Below are positions 7,942 through 16,755 of a stretch of 33,521 nucleotides of DNA, one piece after another. Made by a program: the position numbers and the translations under genes. Origin of the DNA: an uncultured Lachnospiraceae bacterium (GTDB taxonomy: Bacteria; Bacillota; Clostridia; Lachnospirales; Lachnospiraceae); NCBI GenBank assembly GCA_937920345.1, contig CALGVA010000043.1, forward strand, positions 1-33,521, written 5' to 3'. Under the pieces are notes generated by a model. It searched no databases. It worked only from the letters and a program-made list of their open reading frames with translations, and was not told where the DNA came from. The number at the start of each line of letters is the position of its first letter. Position 1 is the stretch's first letter.

Positions 7942-9143
7942 AAAAAGATATGGATCAATTACTATATACAGCGCTGACTCCGATGAATGAACCGCGTGTA
8001 GAATTAAATGACCGGATTCTTCTGCAGGTAAAGGAGAGGCAGATTATGAATGGTAAAAAGAAAAAATATCAGAGGCGGATTCCGGCCGCAGCAATTGCGG
8101 CAGTGTGTATACTGGTGTTGTGTTCCGGCACGGCTTTGGCTGTATATAAGTATCTGACGCCCGCGGAAGTGGCGAAAGAAGCGGATGATGATACTTTGCA
8201 GCGGGCTTTCTTGAGCGACGACGCAATTCCGGGAAATGAGACCCAGGAGAGCGGTGGTTACCGGCTCACGCTGCTGGGAAGCGTGGCGGGTAAAAATATC
8301 AGTGATTTCATACCGTCAGAGGGAACCGGGAAGGAAGCAGAGGCGGCGGTGGATGACAATAAAATATATACTGTCGTGGCCATCGAGCGCGCGGACGGCA
8401 CACCGATGCCTGATACAAGCTCCGACGACTACGGGAAGGAGCCGCTTTATGTGTCTCATTACATTGGCGGACTCGATCCGAACAGATACAGTATTATGAG
8501 TATGGGCGGGGGATATAGTGAGCTGGTCAGAGGTGGAATTATGTACCGGCTGCTGGAAATGGATAATATCGAGATGTTTGCGGACCGGGGAATCTATATA
8601 GGGGTAAGTTCGGGTACGTTCTATGATTCGGAAGCATATGTGTATGATGAAAACAGCGGTGAGATGAGCCGCAATGAGAACTATGCAGGTGTAAATGCTT
8701 TGTTTAAGCTGCCTGTTGACAAGACGAAGGCGGATCCGGCGGCGGCGGAAGCGTATCTGAGGGAGCTGCAGGAGTCCTGGAACACACCTTCCGAACCGGT
8801 GGAAAAAGATGAGGCAGATCTGGGAGTAGAAGAGTTTGTGGAAAAACTGACGCCGGAGAATATCGATGAATATGCGGAGCCGATCGAGTCTACAAGGCAG
8901 AAATGCACGGTTGAAGATTCAGGAGATGCAGCGCATACGTATTTGAGATATGCTTATGAACTGGAAAATGGCGCAGGAGGCAGCGCGACGGTGGAAATGA
9001 AAACCCTGTTCCCCGACGGTAAGCCCGGCACGGTTCTGGGGTCCTGGAGCTACGATGATGAGGGGCTGCATAGTTTGAAGCTTGAGGTATTTACGCTGAA
9101 CGAGGACGGCACGGTCACGTTTGTGCTGTATGGGATGAAGTAA
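7938..9143 (+). CDS. Single-pass membrane protein, probable anti-sigma factor
   Basis: A 401-residue protein with a short, charged cytoplasmic N-terminus (about residues 1-47), one membrane helix (about 48-69) and a large extracytoplasmic domain (70-401). The start overlaps the sigma factor stop. The layout (short cytoplasmic part, single helix, external sensor) and the coupling to an ECF gene suggest an anti-sigma factor that holds the sigma factor until an envelope signal arrives. No zinc-binding HxxxCxxC anti-sigma motif is seen in the N-terminus, so it is not a standard ZAS protein. The external part is acidic, has no cysteine-rich or catalytic pattern that I recognise, and resembles DUF4179-like proteins only in general layout. 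The role is inference; the gene is certain. Confidence 0.75.
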   Translation: MKKDMDQLLYTALTPMNEPRVELNDRILLQVKERQIMNGKKKKYQRRIPAAAIAAVCILVLCSGTALAVYKYLTPAEVAKEADDDTLQRAFLSDDAIPGNETQESGGYRLTLLGSVAGKNISDFIPSEGTGKEAEAAVDDNKIYTVVAIERADGTPMPDTSSDDYGKEPLYVSHYIGGLDPNRYSIMSMGGGYSELVRGGIMYRLLEMDNIEMFADRGIYIGVSSGTFYDSEAYVYDENSGEMSRNENYAGVNALFKLPVDKTKADPAAAEAYLRELQESWNTPSEPVEKDEADLGVEEFVEKLTPENIDEYAEPIESTRQKCTVEDSGDAAHTYLRYAYELENGAGGSATVEMKTLFPDGKPGTVLGSWSYDDEGLHSLKLEVFTLNEDGTVTFVLYGMK

Positions 9144-9175
9144 TATTTTGTCCGCAAATGTTCTGCAAAGGCCGG

Positions 9176-10192
9176 TCATGGCAGTACGGTCGTACATCCC
9201 TGACGCAGCACAGGCAGAGTCGTATATGTCTGGACTAAGAGTGCCGGGTTTTCCAGTTTTCTGAGCAGCATGACTGCGGCCTGCACGCCCAGATCGTAGA
9301 CGTCGATATCTACAATTGTGGGTGTCGGCTCGATCAGAGCTGAGTAAGGGTAACTGTCAAAAGTGAGGAAAGCCAGGTCTTCAGGTATCCGCAGGCGGCG
9401 TTCCTGTAATATTTTAGACAGGGTAAGTGCAAGGGAATTATTTTCGCATATAATTGCGCGCGGCGGATCGGACAGGGCGAGGAGTTCCTGTACCTGCCGG
9501 TATGCGTCCTCTCTGGAGTCATCGGTATGGCGGATGTACTCGTCGGGGATTCTGTAGCCGTAGTCGTACATCACACCGAGGAAACCGTTTAACCGCTGTG
9601 TGGATATGTGTGCCGTGCGGCTGTCGGCGAGAAAAGCAATTTTCTCGTACCGGCATTCCAGCATATGTTTTGCGGCAAATTCTCCGGCCAGTCCGTGGTT
9701 GGTATCGATCCAGCAGAGGCGGCTGCGCTTGCCCGGATTGCCGATATAGATATGAGGGAACTGCGTGTCCGGCAGAAATCTGGACAATGTCGGGATATTG
9801 CAGGAACCGTGGATCAGGATGCCGTCCGCCATGCGGCTTGTGATCAGATTCAACACAAATGTTTCAGGAGAACTGTCCGCGGGGATATCCGCCACCATAA
9901 GCGTATATCCCCGGGAGGACAGTTCTTTTTGTACACCGCAGAGGATATCGAACATATGCGGATTGTGGTATGCTTCTTCTTTCTGCAGATTAGACAGGAA
10001 TATAATATTCCTGGTGGCGCCCCTGGCAAAGCTGACCGCCCTTGCATTCGGCGTATAGTGCAGCTTCTCGATTGCGGCATGAACACGGGTGCAGGTTTCG
10101 GGTGAAATAGAGCTCCAGTTGTTTAACACTTTTGAGACGGTGGATGTGGAAACGCCGGCTTCTTTTGCTACGTCGCTGATGGTGGCAGCCAT
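9176..10192 (-). CDS. LacI-family transcriptional regulator
   Basis: A 338-residue DNA-binding repressor. The N-terminal helix-turn-helix and hinge are clear (TISDVAKEAGVSTSTVSKVL, residues 4-23). The rest is a periplasmic-binding-protein-like sugar sensor, including LITSRMADGILIHGS and the conserved PEDLAFLTFDS segment. AGGAGG precedes the ATG at 10192. It is divergent from a maltodextrin-type importer and GH13 gene, which it probably represses in the absence of the oligosaccharide. Its own promoter (10300-10328) has a likely operator in the spacer, which implies autoregulation. The gene ends about 30 bases from the end of the convergent anti-sigma-like gene, with no obvious terminator between them. 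Confidence 0.92.
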   Translation of the reverse strand: MAATISDVAKEAGVSTSTVSKVLNNWSSISPETCTRVHAAIEKLHYTPNARAVSFARGATRNIIFLSNLQKEEAYHNPHMFDILCGVQKELSSRGYTLMVADIPADSSPETFVLNLITSRMADGILIHGSCNIPTLSRFLPDTQFPHIYIGNPGKRSRLCWIDTNHGLAGEFAAKHMLECRYEKIAFLADSRTAHISTQRLNGFLGVMYDYGYRIPDEYIRHTDDSREDAYRQVQELLALSDPPRAIICENNSLALTLSKILQERRLRIPEDLAFLTFDSYPYSALIEPTPTIVDIDVYDLGVQAAVMLLRKLENPALLVQTYTTLPVLRQGCTTVLP

Positions 10193-10299
10193 AGTGGGAT
10201 CCTCCTTGTATCAATCAGATATTTTTACGGGACAGTCGTTCAAATGTAACAGGCTTCTTTCTTTTAAAATTTCTTGTCAAAATTCCTAAATTCAACTTT

Positions 10300-10328
10300 A
10301 TAGTATAGCGGTTTCCTAACAAAGTCAA
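10300..10328 (-). promoter_or_regulatory. Promoter of the LacI-family gene
   Basis: On the minus strand TTGACT (10328-10323) and TACTAT (10305-10300) are 17 bases apart. The operator-like sequence at 10307-10316 fills the spacer, so bound repressor would block this promoter. Confidence 0.65.
10307..10316 (-). promoter_or_regulatory. Candidate LacI-family operator O1
   Basis: Minus-strand GGAAACCGCT shares the half-site GGAAACCG with the second site at 10428-10439. The other half is degenerate. It sits between the -35 and -10 of the regulator gene. Confidence 0.5.
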
Positions 10329-10360
10329 TAAAAAAGGTGGAAATGACATAGAATGATTTG

Positions 10361-10388
10361 TTGAGAAATGGTATAAAAGTAGCATAAC
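10361..10388 (+). promoter_or_regulatory. Candidate promoter of the sugar importer operon
   Basis: TTGAGA (10361-10366) and CATAAC (10383-10388) are 16 bases apart. The match is modest. A start near 10395 would place operator O2 at about +35 to +45. The rest of 10193-10547 holds only regulatory sequence. Confidence 0.3.
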
Positions 10389-10427
10389 AATATGACGCGC
10401 GGTGTTGTTGTGGTTTTCCAGAATAAG

Positions 10428-10439
10428 GAAACCGATTTC
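10428..10439 (+). promoter_or_regulatory. Candidate LacI-family operator O2 (or cre site)
   Basis: GAAACCGATTTC is a near-perfect palindrome around a central CG, the classic LacI-family operator form GAAANCGNTTTC. It also resembles a catabolite-repression cre site with two mismatches, so CcpA binding is an alternative. Confidence 0.55.
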
Positions 10440-10547
10440 ATAAAAAGGGAAGCAAGAAGGATTTGTGTTTCGATGATCCGGGATGAATCTGTACATTGGT
10501 AAAGGAATCAGGAGTGCGCACAAGAAAGCGCAGAAAAGGAGGAAACT

Positions 10548-11897
10548 ATGAGAAAGAATATCAGATCAGGATTAAGCCTGCTGCTGGCAGGTATTATAAC
10601 AGCCGGTATGCTGACAGGCTGCGGGCAGAGTAGTGCAAACGGCGATAGTTCACAGGCGGCAGACAGTGCTGTTGATGGACAGACAGATGAAAATACTGCT
10701 GGAAATGAAAATGCAGCCACGGCGGACGGGGAAGGGCAGGATAACACGGCACAGCCTTCCGGCGAGGCGGTCACGGTTACGGCATGGCATGACAACGATG
10801 AGGTGATGATGAATGCCCTTGCCGATGTTGTGAATGAGAAGCTTGCAGGCGAGAATATTACCCTGCGTTTTGAGAAAAAGAGCGATGTTACCGGACAGAT
10901 CAGACTGTACGGGACGGATGCGGCGAACGGCCCGGATATGTATCTGTTTGCACATGATTCTCTGGGCGGTTTTGCGGAGATGGGGATACTGGAACCGGTG
11001 GGCAATCTGATCAGCGCGGAAAAGGAAGCGGATTTATTATCGATGACGATAGAGGCGGCGAGCTATAAAGGAGAGCAGTATCTGATGCCGGTCTACTATG
11101 AGACACTTCTGTTTATGTATAACAAGGCGTTGTGGCAGGGTGATGTGCCGGCCACGACGGAAGAACTTTATGAATATATGGTGGCAAACACCGATGTGAA
11201 CGCGGGAACTTATGCATTGGTGAACCAGCATTCCAATTCTTATAATGTGGCGCCTTTTATCAACGGATTCGGCGGGTATATTATTGATCAGGATGCCAAT
11301 CCCGGTCTGAACATACAGGCGACGAAGGATGCCATCAGCTATAATAAAAAGTTTGCGGCTCTGCAGGCGGACGGCGATTATAATACGGTAACGGCGTTGT
11401 TCAATGAGGGTCATGCGGCGGCAATCATCGGCGGGCCGTGGCTTGTGTCAGGAATCAAGGAGGCAGGCATTGATCTGGGAATCAAGTCACTCTGCGATTT
11501 TACACTGCCTAACGGAGATGTGATGACGCCCTATTCCGGCGTGCAGTGTCTGGGTGTGTTGAAGTATGCGGCGGAAAGTAAGAAGGATGCGGTCACGAAA
11601 GTGCTGGAAGTACTGGCTGAACCTGAGGCTGGTATTACGCTGGCGAAAGAGTTCAACTGTGCGCCTGCGAACAGTAAGGCATATGAGGATGCAGACGTTG
11701 CGGCGAACGAGATGATTCTGGCAATGGAGAAGAGTGCACAGAAGGCAGTGCCGATGTCCAATATTCCGGAAATGGGCGTAATGTGGGGGCCGGCGGAAGC
11801 GCTGCTGGCAGCAGTCAACAAATCCGGTGAGGACGTGGACGCGGCGGCAGACCGGTATCAGGAGGAAGCATTGCAGGCCATCGCGGATATGCAGTAA
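10548..11897 (+). CDS. Extracellular solute-binding lipoprotein, maltodextrin type (family 1)
   Basis: A 449-residue binding protein that would capture an oligosaccharide outside the cell and hand it to the two permeases downstream. The N-terminus is a lipoprotein signal with lipobox LTGC and Cys25 as the lipid anchor. A Ser/Asn/Glu/Gln-rich linker (about 26-70) follows, then the MalE-like domain starting VTVTAWHDNDE. Typical features are GPDMYLFAHDSLGGFAEMGILEPV, the YYETLLFMYNK segment and GGPWLVSGIKEAGIDLG. AGGAGG stands six bases before the ATG. The neighbouring GH13 enzyme points to alpha-glucan oligosaccharides such as maltodextrin or pullulan fragments. The exact sugar is inference. 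Confidence 0.92.
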   Translation: MRKNIRSGLSLLLAGIITAGMLTGCGQSSANGDSSQAADSAVDGQTDENTAGNENAATADGEGQDNTAQPSGEAVTVTAWHDNDEVMMNALADVVNEKLAGENITLRFEKKSDVTGQIRLYGTDAANGPDMYLFAHDSLGGFAEMGILEPVGNLISAEKEADLLSMTIEAASYKGEQYLMPVYYETLLFMYNKALWQGDVPATTEELYEYMVANTDVNAGTYALVNQHSNSYNVAPFINGFGGYIIDQDANPGLNIQATKDAISYNKKFAALQADGDYNTVTALFNEGHAAAIIGGPWLVSGIKEAGIDLGIKSLCDFTLPNGDVMTPYSGVQCLGVLKYAAESKKDAVTKVLEVLAEPEAGITLAKEFNCAPANSKAYEDADVAANEMILAMEKSAQKAVPMSNIPEMGVMWGPAEALLAAVNKSGEDVDAAADRYQEEALQAIADMQ

Positions 11898-11956
11898 CAG
11901 ATTAGGTTGAAAAAACTTCCTGGCGGCAGCAGTCCAACGAAGGAACGGGGGAGAAA

Positions 11957-12856
11957 ATGAATCATTCTAAGAAAAAATTTACACCATGGCTGTATCACCT
12001 GCCGGCATTTATATTAATCGGGGTCATCGTTCTGTTTCCCATTTTGTATACCGGGTATATTTCTTTGACGAATATGAATCTGTATCACTGGCAGGATTAT
12101 ACACTGGTCGGGGCGGATAACTATGTGCGGGCTCTGGGTAAAATTGATTCTGGTTTTCTGACGGCGCTGTGGAATACGGTCGTATGGACGGTTGTTAACA
12201 TGGTTCTGGATGTGGGGATCGCCTATATTCTTGCTGTCGGGCTGAATGCGGAGGGACTGCGCGCCAGAAGGCTCTATAAGACGCTCATTATCTTTCCGTG
12301 GGCGATGCCGGCATATGTGTCGATTCTGGCGTGGCGTGTGGGGATGTACAATACGGAGTTCGGGCTGCTGAATAAAGTTCTGGTGGCGCTTGGTTTTGAG
12401 AAGGTGGATTTTTTGTCCAGAAATATACCGGCATTCCTGTCCTGCATGGTTTTAAACCTGTGGATGTCGCTGCCGTATATGATCGTCATGTTTGACGGGG
12501 CACTGCAGAGTATCGACAGAAGTATGTATGAGAGCGCTGTTTTAGACGGTGCCGGCGCATGGCAGCGGAATGTGTATATTACGATTCCGTCTCTGCGCCG
12601 GGTGATGGCGCCGGTGGTGATCATGACTACGTTTACCACTTTTAAACAGTTTGATATTGTGTATCTTTTGACCATGCAGAAGGGGTCTGTTTCAGGCTCG
12701 ACCATGCAGACGATTATCACGTATGCGCACCAGAATGCGTTTGTCTCTAATAATTACGGCTTGTCTTCTGCAGTCTCGGTTGTCATTTTTGTCTTAATTA
12801 TTATTTTTTCAATATGGACAAACCGGGCGGTGAAATCGGAAGGGGGTTTAGAATGA
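11957..12856 (+). CDS. Sugar ABC transporter permease, MalF type
   Basis: A 299-residue inner membrane permease with about six helices, first of the two channel-forming subunits. The ATPase-contact EAA loop reads ESAVLDGAGAWQRNVYITIP near residues 193-212. It lacks the long extra periplasmic loop of E. coli MalF, as usual in Gram-positive homologues. The ribosome site is GGGGGAG. Its stop overlaps the start of the next permease (ATGA at 12853-12856). It would pair with the MalG-type subunit and a sugar-importer ATPase that is not encoded here. Confidence 0.92.
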   Translation: MNHSKKKFTPWLYHLPAFILIGVIVLFPILYTGYISLTNMNLYHWQDYTLVGADNYVRALGKIDSGFLTALWNTVVWTVVNMVLDVGIAYILAVGLNAEGLRARRLYKTLIIFPWAMPAYVSILAWRVGMYNTEFGLLNKVLVALGFEKVDFLSRNIPAFLSCMVLNLWMSLPYMIVMFDGALQSIDRSMYESAVLDGAGAWQRNVYITIPSLRRVMAPVVIMTTFTTFKQFDIVYLLTMQKGSVSGSTMQTIITYAHQNAFVSNNYGLSSAVSVVIFVLIIIFSIWTNRAVKSEGGLE

Positions 12857-13710
12857 AAAATAAACCGGGGGCATGGTCCTTGAAAAGAAGAGTAAGGCTG
12901 GTATGCCTGAACCTGTTTTATATCTGTATTTGTTTTCTGGCTCTGGTGCCGATTCTGTATGTGCTTCTGCTGTCTGTCAGCGGCGGCGGAGGCGCGCTGA
13001 AGACGGGGCTGTCTATCCTGCCGGAGAAGTTTACGCTGGATCATTACCGGAGAATTATTGTGGAAGAGCCTTTCCTGAGATGGCTGATGAATTCGGTGGT
13101 GCTGAGCGTTGGAACGATGGTGGTCGCAATGGGTACGAGTGTGCTCTCGGCCTATGCATTTTCGAGGTTCCGGTTTGCGGGGAAGCAGGCATCCATGCAG
13201 ATGCTTCTGCTGTTGAATGCATTTCCGCAGATTTTGTCAATGTTTGCGATTTTCCGGTTGTTCCGGTTGATGAACCTGCTGGATTCCCATGCGGGACTGA
13301 TTTTCGTCTACGCGGGAAGCATGTGTATTTTCAGTATCTGGAATATGAAAGGCTATTTTGATTCTATTCCCATCGAGATCGAGGAGGCGTCCAGAATCGA
13401 CGGGGCAGGCAATCTGCAGCTGATCGTGAGGATTATTCTGCCGCTGGCGCGCCCGGCGATTATTGTCACTGCGGTGATGGTATTAATCTTTGTCTGGAAT
13501 GAATATTTGTTTGCCACGACTTTTATGTTAAAAGAAGAAAGTTATACGCTGGCCGGCGGGCTGTATCAGCTGCAGGCTAACGATTACAGCAGGAGCTGGC
13601 CGCTTTTTTCCGCGGCGGCGATTCTGGTGTCGGTGCCGATCCTGATTATCTTTTTCTGTTTCCAGAAGTATATGGTATCAGGATTGACTGCAGGCGGTGT
13701 GAAAGGTTAG
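12853..13710 (+). CDS. Sugar ABC transporter permease, MalG type
   Basis: A 285-residue second permease subunit with about six helices. The EAA loop is EEASRIDGAGNLQLIVRIIL. The ATG at 12853 is preferred because it overlaps the upstream stop and has GGAAGGGGG just before it. An in-frame upstream ATG at 12814 lies inside the previous gene's last membrane helix and is unlikely. The importer has no ATPase gene in this cluster, which in Firmicutes usually means that a shared MsmK/UgpC-like ATPase elsewhere serves it. The GH13 gene begins nine bases after its stop. Confidence 0.92.
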   Translation: MKNKPGAWSLKRRVRLVCLNLFYICICFLALVPILYVLLLSVSGGGGALKTGLSILPEKFTLDHYRRIIVEEPFLRWLMNSVVLSVGTMVVAMGTSVLSAYAFSRFRFAGKQASMQMLLLLNAFPQILSMFAIFRLFRLMNLLDSHAGLIFVYAGSMCIFSIWNMKGYFDSIPIEIEEASRIDGAGNLQLIVRIILPLARPAIIVTAVMVLIFVWNEYLFATTFMLKEESYTLAGGLYQLQANDYSRSWPLFSAAAILVSVPILIIFFCFQKYMVSGLTAGGVKG

Positions 13711-13719
13711 GAGTAAAAA

Positions 13720-15519
13720 ATGGATAAGAGTGCGGTTTTACATATACCCATGTCCCGGTTTGCCTTTGCGCGGTCGGAGGATCATTTTGTGGTCCGGCTG
13801 CGGGCGGGTAAGGGGGACCTGGATCGTTGTACACTTTTTTACGGGGACAGGGCGTGCGTTTTTTCACCCGTCCGGTTTATGTCCACTGTGATGGAAAAGC
13901 GGTATGAGGATGAGCTGTTTGATTTCTACGAGGCTGCGTTACTGGACTGTCCGCGGCGGATATGCTATTATTTTCAATTGGAAAAGGGAGACGAGAAGAT
14001 CTGGTATTATGCGGATTCCTTTCATGAGGAACTGCCGGATCTGATTCTGGAAGACGGTTTCGTAATAGAGGGACGGAGTGAGTATTATCAGTACCCGTAC
14101 ATCCTGCGGTCGGAAGTGGTAAAGCTGCCGGACTGGTTTATGCATGCGGTGGTTTATAATATTTTTCCGGACAGCTTTGCGGATGGCAGGAGAAGCCTTG
14201 CGGGAACGGGCAGAACAATGACGGACGGGGACGGTGTGGCGAGCCGCAGCCGGCTGGGCGGCACGATTCGCGGCATTACGGAGAATCTGGATTATATATG
14301 CAATCTGGGATTTAACTGTCTGTATCTGAATCCCGTTTTCCGGGCAGGAGAATATCACAAGTATGATATTGTGGACTATTATCATGTGGATCCCTGTATG
14401 GGAACGGACGAAGATTTTCTGGAACTGACGGAGGCGGCGCACAGGCGTGGCATGCACATCATCATCGACGGTGTGTTCAATCATTGCAGCTGGTTTTTCC
14501 CGCAGTTTGAGGATGTGGTACAAAAAGGGGAGGCGTCAGCGTATAAGGACTGGTTCTATGAACTTGCCTACCCCGTGACACGCCCGGATACGGAGACGGA
14601 AACGCCGGGTTATGCCTGCTTCGCCTATGAGCGGAAGATGCCGAAGCTGAACACGTCAAATCCCGAGGTACAGGATTATTTTGCAGGAGTGGGACGATAT
14701 TGGATCGAGAAGTTCCATGTGGACGGCTGGCGGCTGGATGTGGCAAACGAAGTGGATAAGGGATTCTGGCGCAAGTTCAGGAATGCTGTGCGCGCGGCCG
14801 GTCCGGAGGCGGTTTTGATCGGGGAAGTCTGGGAGAACGCGGAAGTCTGGCTGCAAGGCGATATGTTTGACTCTGTCATGAATTATGATTTCAGAAAACA
14901 CTGCCGGGATTTCTTTGCGCTGCAAAGGACTTCGGCTGAGGATTTCGGGTGGAGTATGACGGATATGTATCTGCGCTATCCGGCGCAGGTCAGCTGCGGT
15001 CAGCTGAATCTGCTGGACAGCCATGACGTATCGCGTTTCTACAGCTTATGCGGGGAGGATTATGACCACTGGCAGGCGGCGTTTCTGTACCTGTGTATGG
15101 CACCGGGTGTGCCAAGTGTCTTCTACGGCGATGAAAAGAGAATCGCAGGTATTCGCGAGGAGGAGTACCGCAGCGGTATGCCGTGGCAGCAGCCCTGTGA
15201 GGAAGAGGCGGAATATGTGCGGAAGGTGATTGGAATCCGTAAGGAGCAGATCGCGCCTTATGACGACTGCAGAATCCTGCGGGCGGACCGGAAAGAGAAT
15301 CTGCTGGTGTTTGAGCGGACGGGCAGCCGCCGGACACGGGTGCTGATCCATATGGGAGACGAGCCGGTAAATGTGGAAGCGTATCTGGCGAGAGGCAGCA
15401 TTCTTCTGCAGAAAGGCGTGGAGGAGCCGGAGGCGGGGCAGACGGACGGCGGTCGATGCCGCAGGATGAAAAAAGGGTTTGTGGTATTAGACATATCATG
15501 TCCGGTTGCGGGAACGTGA
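13720..15519 (+). CDS. Cytoplasmic GH13 alpha-amylase family glucosidase (neopullulanase/cyclomaltodextrinase-like)
   Basis: A 599-residue alpha-glucan hydrolase without a signal peptide, so it acts on imported oligosaccharides in the cytoplasm. GH13 regions are all present: region I DGVFNH (250-255), region II GWRLDVANE with nucleophile Asp340, region III LIGEVWE with acid/base Glu369, and region IV LLDSHD with Asp436. An N-terminal domain of about 130 residues precedes the barrel, as in the neopullulanase and maltogenic amylase subfamilies. Region I has Gly-Val-Phe-Asn-His, typical of that group. The gene starts nine bases after the permease stop with a TTAGGAG ribosome site, so it belongs to the importer operon. 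Its exact specificity (maltodextrin, cyclodextrin, pullulan products) cannot be fixed from sequence alone. Confidence 0.92.
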   Translation: MDKSAVLHIPMSRFAFARSEDHFVVRLRAGKGDLDRCTLFYGDRACVFSPVRFMSTVMEKRYEDELFDFYEAALLDCPRRICYYFQLEKGDEKIWYYADSFHEELPDLILEDGFVIEGRSEYYQYPYILRSEVVKLPDWFMHAVVYNIFPDSFADGRRSLAGTGRTMTDGDGVASRSRLGGTIRGITENLDYICNLGFNCLYLNPVFRAGEYHKYDIVDYYHVDPCMGTDEDFLELTEAAHRRGMHIIIDGVFNHCSWFFPQFEDVVQKGEASAYKDWFYELAYPVTRPDTETETPGYACFAYERKMPKLNTSNPEVQDYFAGVGRYWIEKFHVDGWRLDVANEVDKGFWRKFRNAVRAAGPEAVLIGEVWENAEVWLQGDMFDSVMNYDFRKHCRDFFALQRTSAEDFGWSMTDMYLRYPAQVSCGQLNLLDSHDVSRFYSLCGEDYDHWQAAFLYLCMAPGVPSVFYGDEKRIAGIREEEYRSGMPWQQPCEEEAEYVRKVIGIRKEQIAPYDDCRILRADRKENLLVFERTGSRRTRVLIHMGDEPVNVEAYLARGSILLQKGVEEPEAGQTDGGRCRRMKKGFVVLDISCPVAGT

Positions 15520-15590
15520 CTTTTTCTCACTTTATGTCGTGTCAGCAGCGCCGGATGTAAGCTATCCTGTCAGTGAAGGAGGAACAAGGA

Positions 15591-16097
15591 ATGGACCTGA
15601 AAAAAACGGGAGGCTTTTTTAAGGAGCTTCGAGGTGAAAAAGGACTTACACAGGAACAGCTGGCAGAACATTTCGGTGTTTCCGGCAGAACGGTTTCACG
15701 ATGGGAGACAGGCAGCAACATGCCGGATCTGGATGTTCTTATCGAGATGGCGGATTTCTATGAGGTAGATTTAAGGGAACTGCTGGACGGAGAAAGGAAA
15801 AGTGAGAGAATGAATAAGGAATTGGAAGATACTGTATTAAAGGTAGCAGATTACAGCAATGACGAGAAGCTCAGGATTATGAGAAAAATGCATATCATGT
15901 GCTGGCTTGGGGTGGTAGGCTTTATCGCCTTTATGGTTCTGGATGTCATGGGGCTGGCGGACAGCGGTGTCACCGAGGATATCGCGTCTTTCTGCCTGGG
16001 GCTGGACTTCGGAATCCTGCTGCTTTCTGTCCTGTATACGAGCCGGCATATGTCCAGGATCAGGGCGTTTAAGAAGAAACTGCTTGGACGGGGATAA
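15591..16097 (+). CDS. XRE-family helix-turn-helix regulator with two membrane helices
   Basis: A 168-residue protein with an N-terminal Cro/XRE domain (about residues 5-62; LTQEQLAEHFGVSGRTVSRW is the helix-turn-helix). A linker leads to two membrane helices at about 104-122 and 132-151, and a basic tail follows. AAGGAGG (15576-15582) is eight bases from the ATG at 15591; an in-frame GTG at 15573 precedes the ribosome site and is rejected. Membrane-tethered XRE proteins of this type are common in Clostridia and presumably regulate nearby or envelope genes; its target is unknown. It follows the GH13 gene by about 70 bases and ends at a strong terminator. Confidence 0.88.
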   Translation: MDLKKTGGFFKELRGEKGLTQEQLAEHFGVSGRTVSRWETGSNMPDLDVLIEMADFYEVDLRELLDGERKSERMNKELEDTVLKVADYSNDEKLRIMRKMHIMCWLGVVGFIAFMVLDVMGLADSGVTEDIASFCLGLDFGILLLSVLYTSRHMSRIRAFKKKLLGRG

Positions 16098-16126
16098 GGA
16101 TGGAACAGGGATAACTGTATATTATG

Positions 16127-16169
16127 ACGCTCCGGTTCGGACTTTATTGTACAGAACCGGGGCGTTTTT
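16127..16169 (+). terminator. Rho-independent terminator
   Basis: A 12-bp stem (16127-16138 with 16154-16165, one G-T pair) is followed by TTTTT. It ends the XRE gene. The convergent orphan gene also ends inside this hairpin (stop at 16144-16146). Confidence 0.85.
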
Positions 16170-16755
16170 GATTCATGGTCGGAATTAGAATAAGTAATCC
16201 GGATAATAAGAGTGCAAACCCCTCATATAACTTCTTTTTCTCATTTTTTAAATCAGTAGCTTTAATCTGATACTTGGTAGAAACCATTTGATTTAGTTCG
16301 GATTTGTTATTGCTGCCTACAGATTTAGCAATTATATCATATTGCAAACTGGTATCGGATTTTTCAATTTTACCAAATATATGATAGACGTCATCACTAT
16401 TGAAAATTTGGCTAATGCCTTTTTGATATTCACGAGAAATTATCAATGGGACGTAATAATTCTTCTGCTGATTTATTGCAACAATATAAGTTTGCTCAGA
16501 AGAAAATATATCTTCAATACAATATGGGCTGTATTTTTGGACGCCGTTCTTTTCGCTATAATATAAACCAATGAAGTGCTGTTGTGGCAGATCGCATTCA
16601 ATATAACGTCCATTCTTTAATTCTGCCGTTTCATACGATTCTTTAACATTGGCCAGATGATATCTGATTACGATTCCCTGGATGGTAAATAAAAGGCCAA
16701 AACCTAAAATTATAATACCTGATATACTCGTTTTTGATATGGTATACTTAATCAT
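16144..16755 (-). CDS. Hypothetical membrane protein, AT-rich orphan
   Basis: A 203-residue protein with a membrane helix near each end (about residues 11-30 and 180-196) and about 150 residues between them on one side of the membrane. The start at 16755 is chosen because GAGGGAAAAAG precedes it on the minus strand; an upstream in-frame ATG at 16785 has no such site. No family is recognised. The gene and its upstream region are clearly richer in A and T than everything around them, and the protein is rich in Ile, Asn, Lys and Tyr. This suggests acquisition from another source. It stands alone, convergent with the XRE gene. Confidence 0.7.
   Translation of the reverse strand: MIKYTISKTSISGIIILGFGLLFTIQGIVIRYHLANVKESYETAELKNGRYIECDLPQQHFIGLYYSEKNGVQKYSPYCIEDIFSSEQTYIVAINQQKNYYVPLIISREYQKGISQIFNSDDVYHIFGKIEKSDTSLQYDIIAKSVGSNNKSELNQMVSTKYQIKATDLKNEKKKLYEGFALLLSGLLILIPTMNQKRPGSVQ

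Noticed and set aside
9144..9175. Possible terminator between the anti-sigma-like gene and the LacI-family gene
   Set aside because: No stem with a T tract is visible in this short convergent gap.
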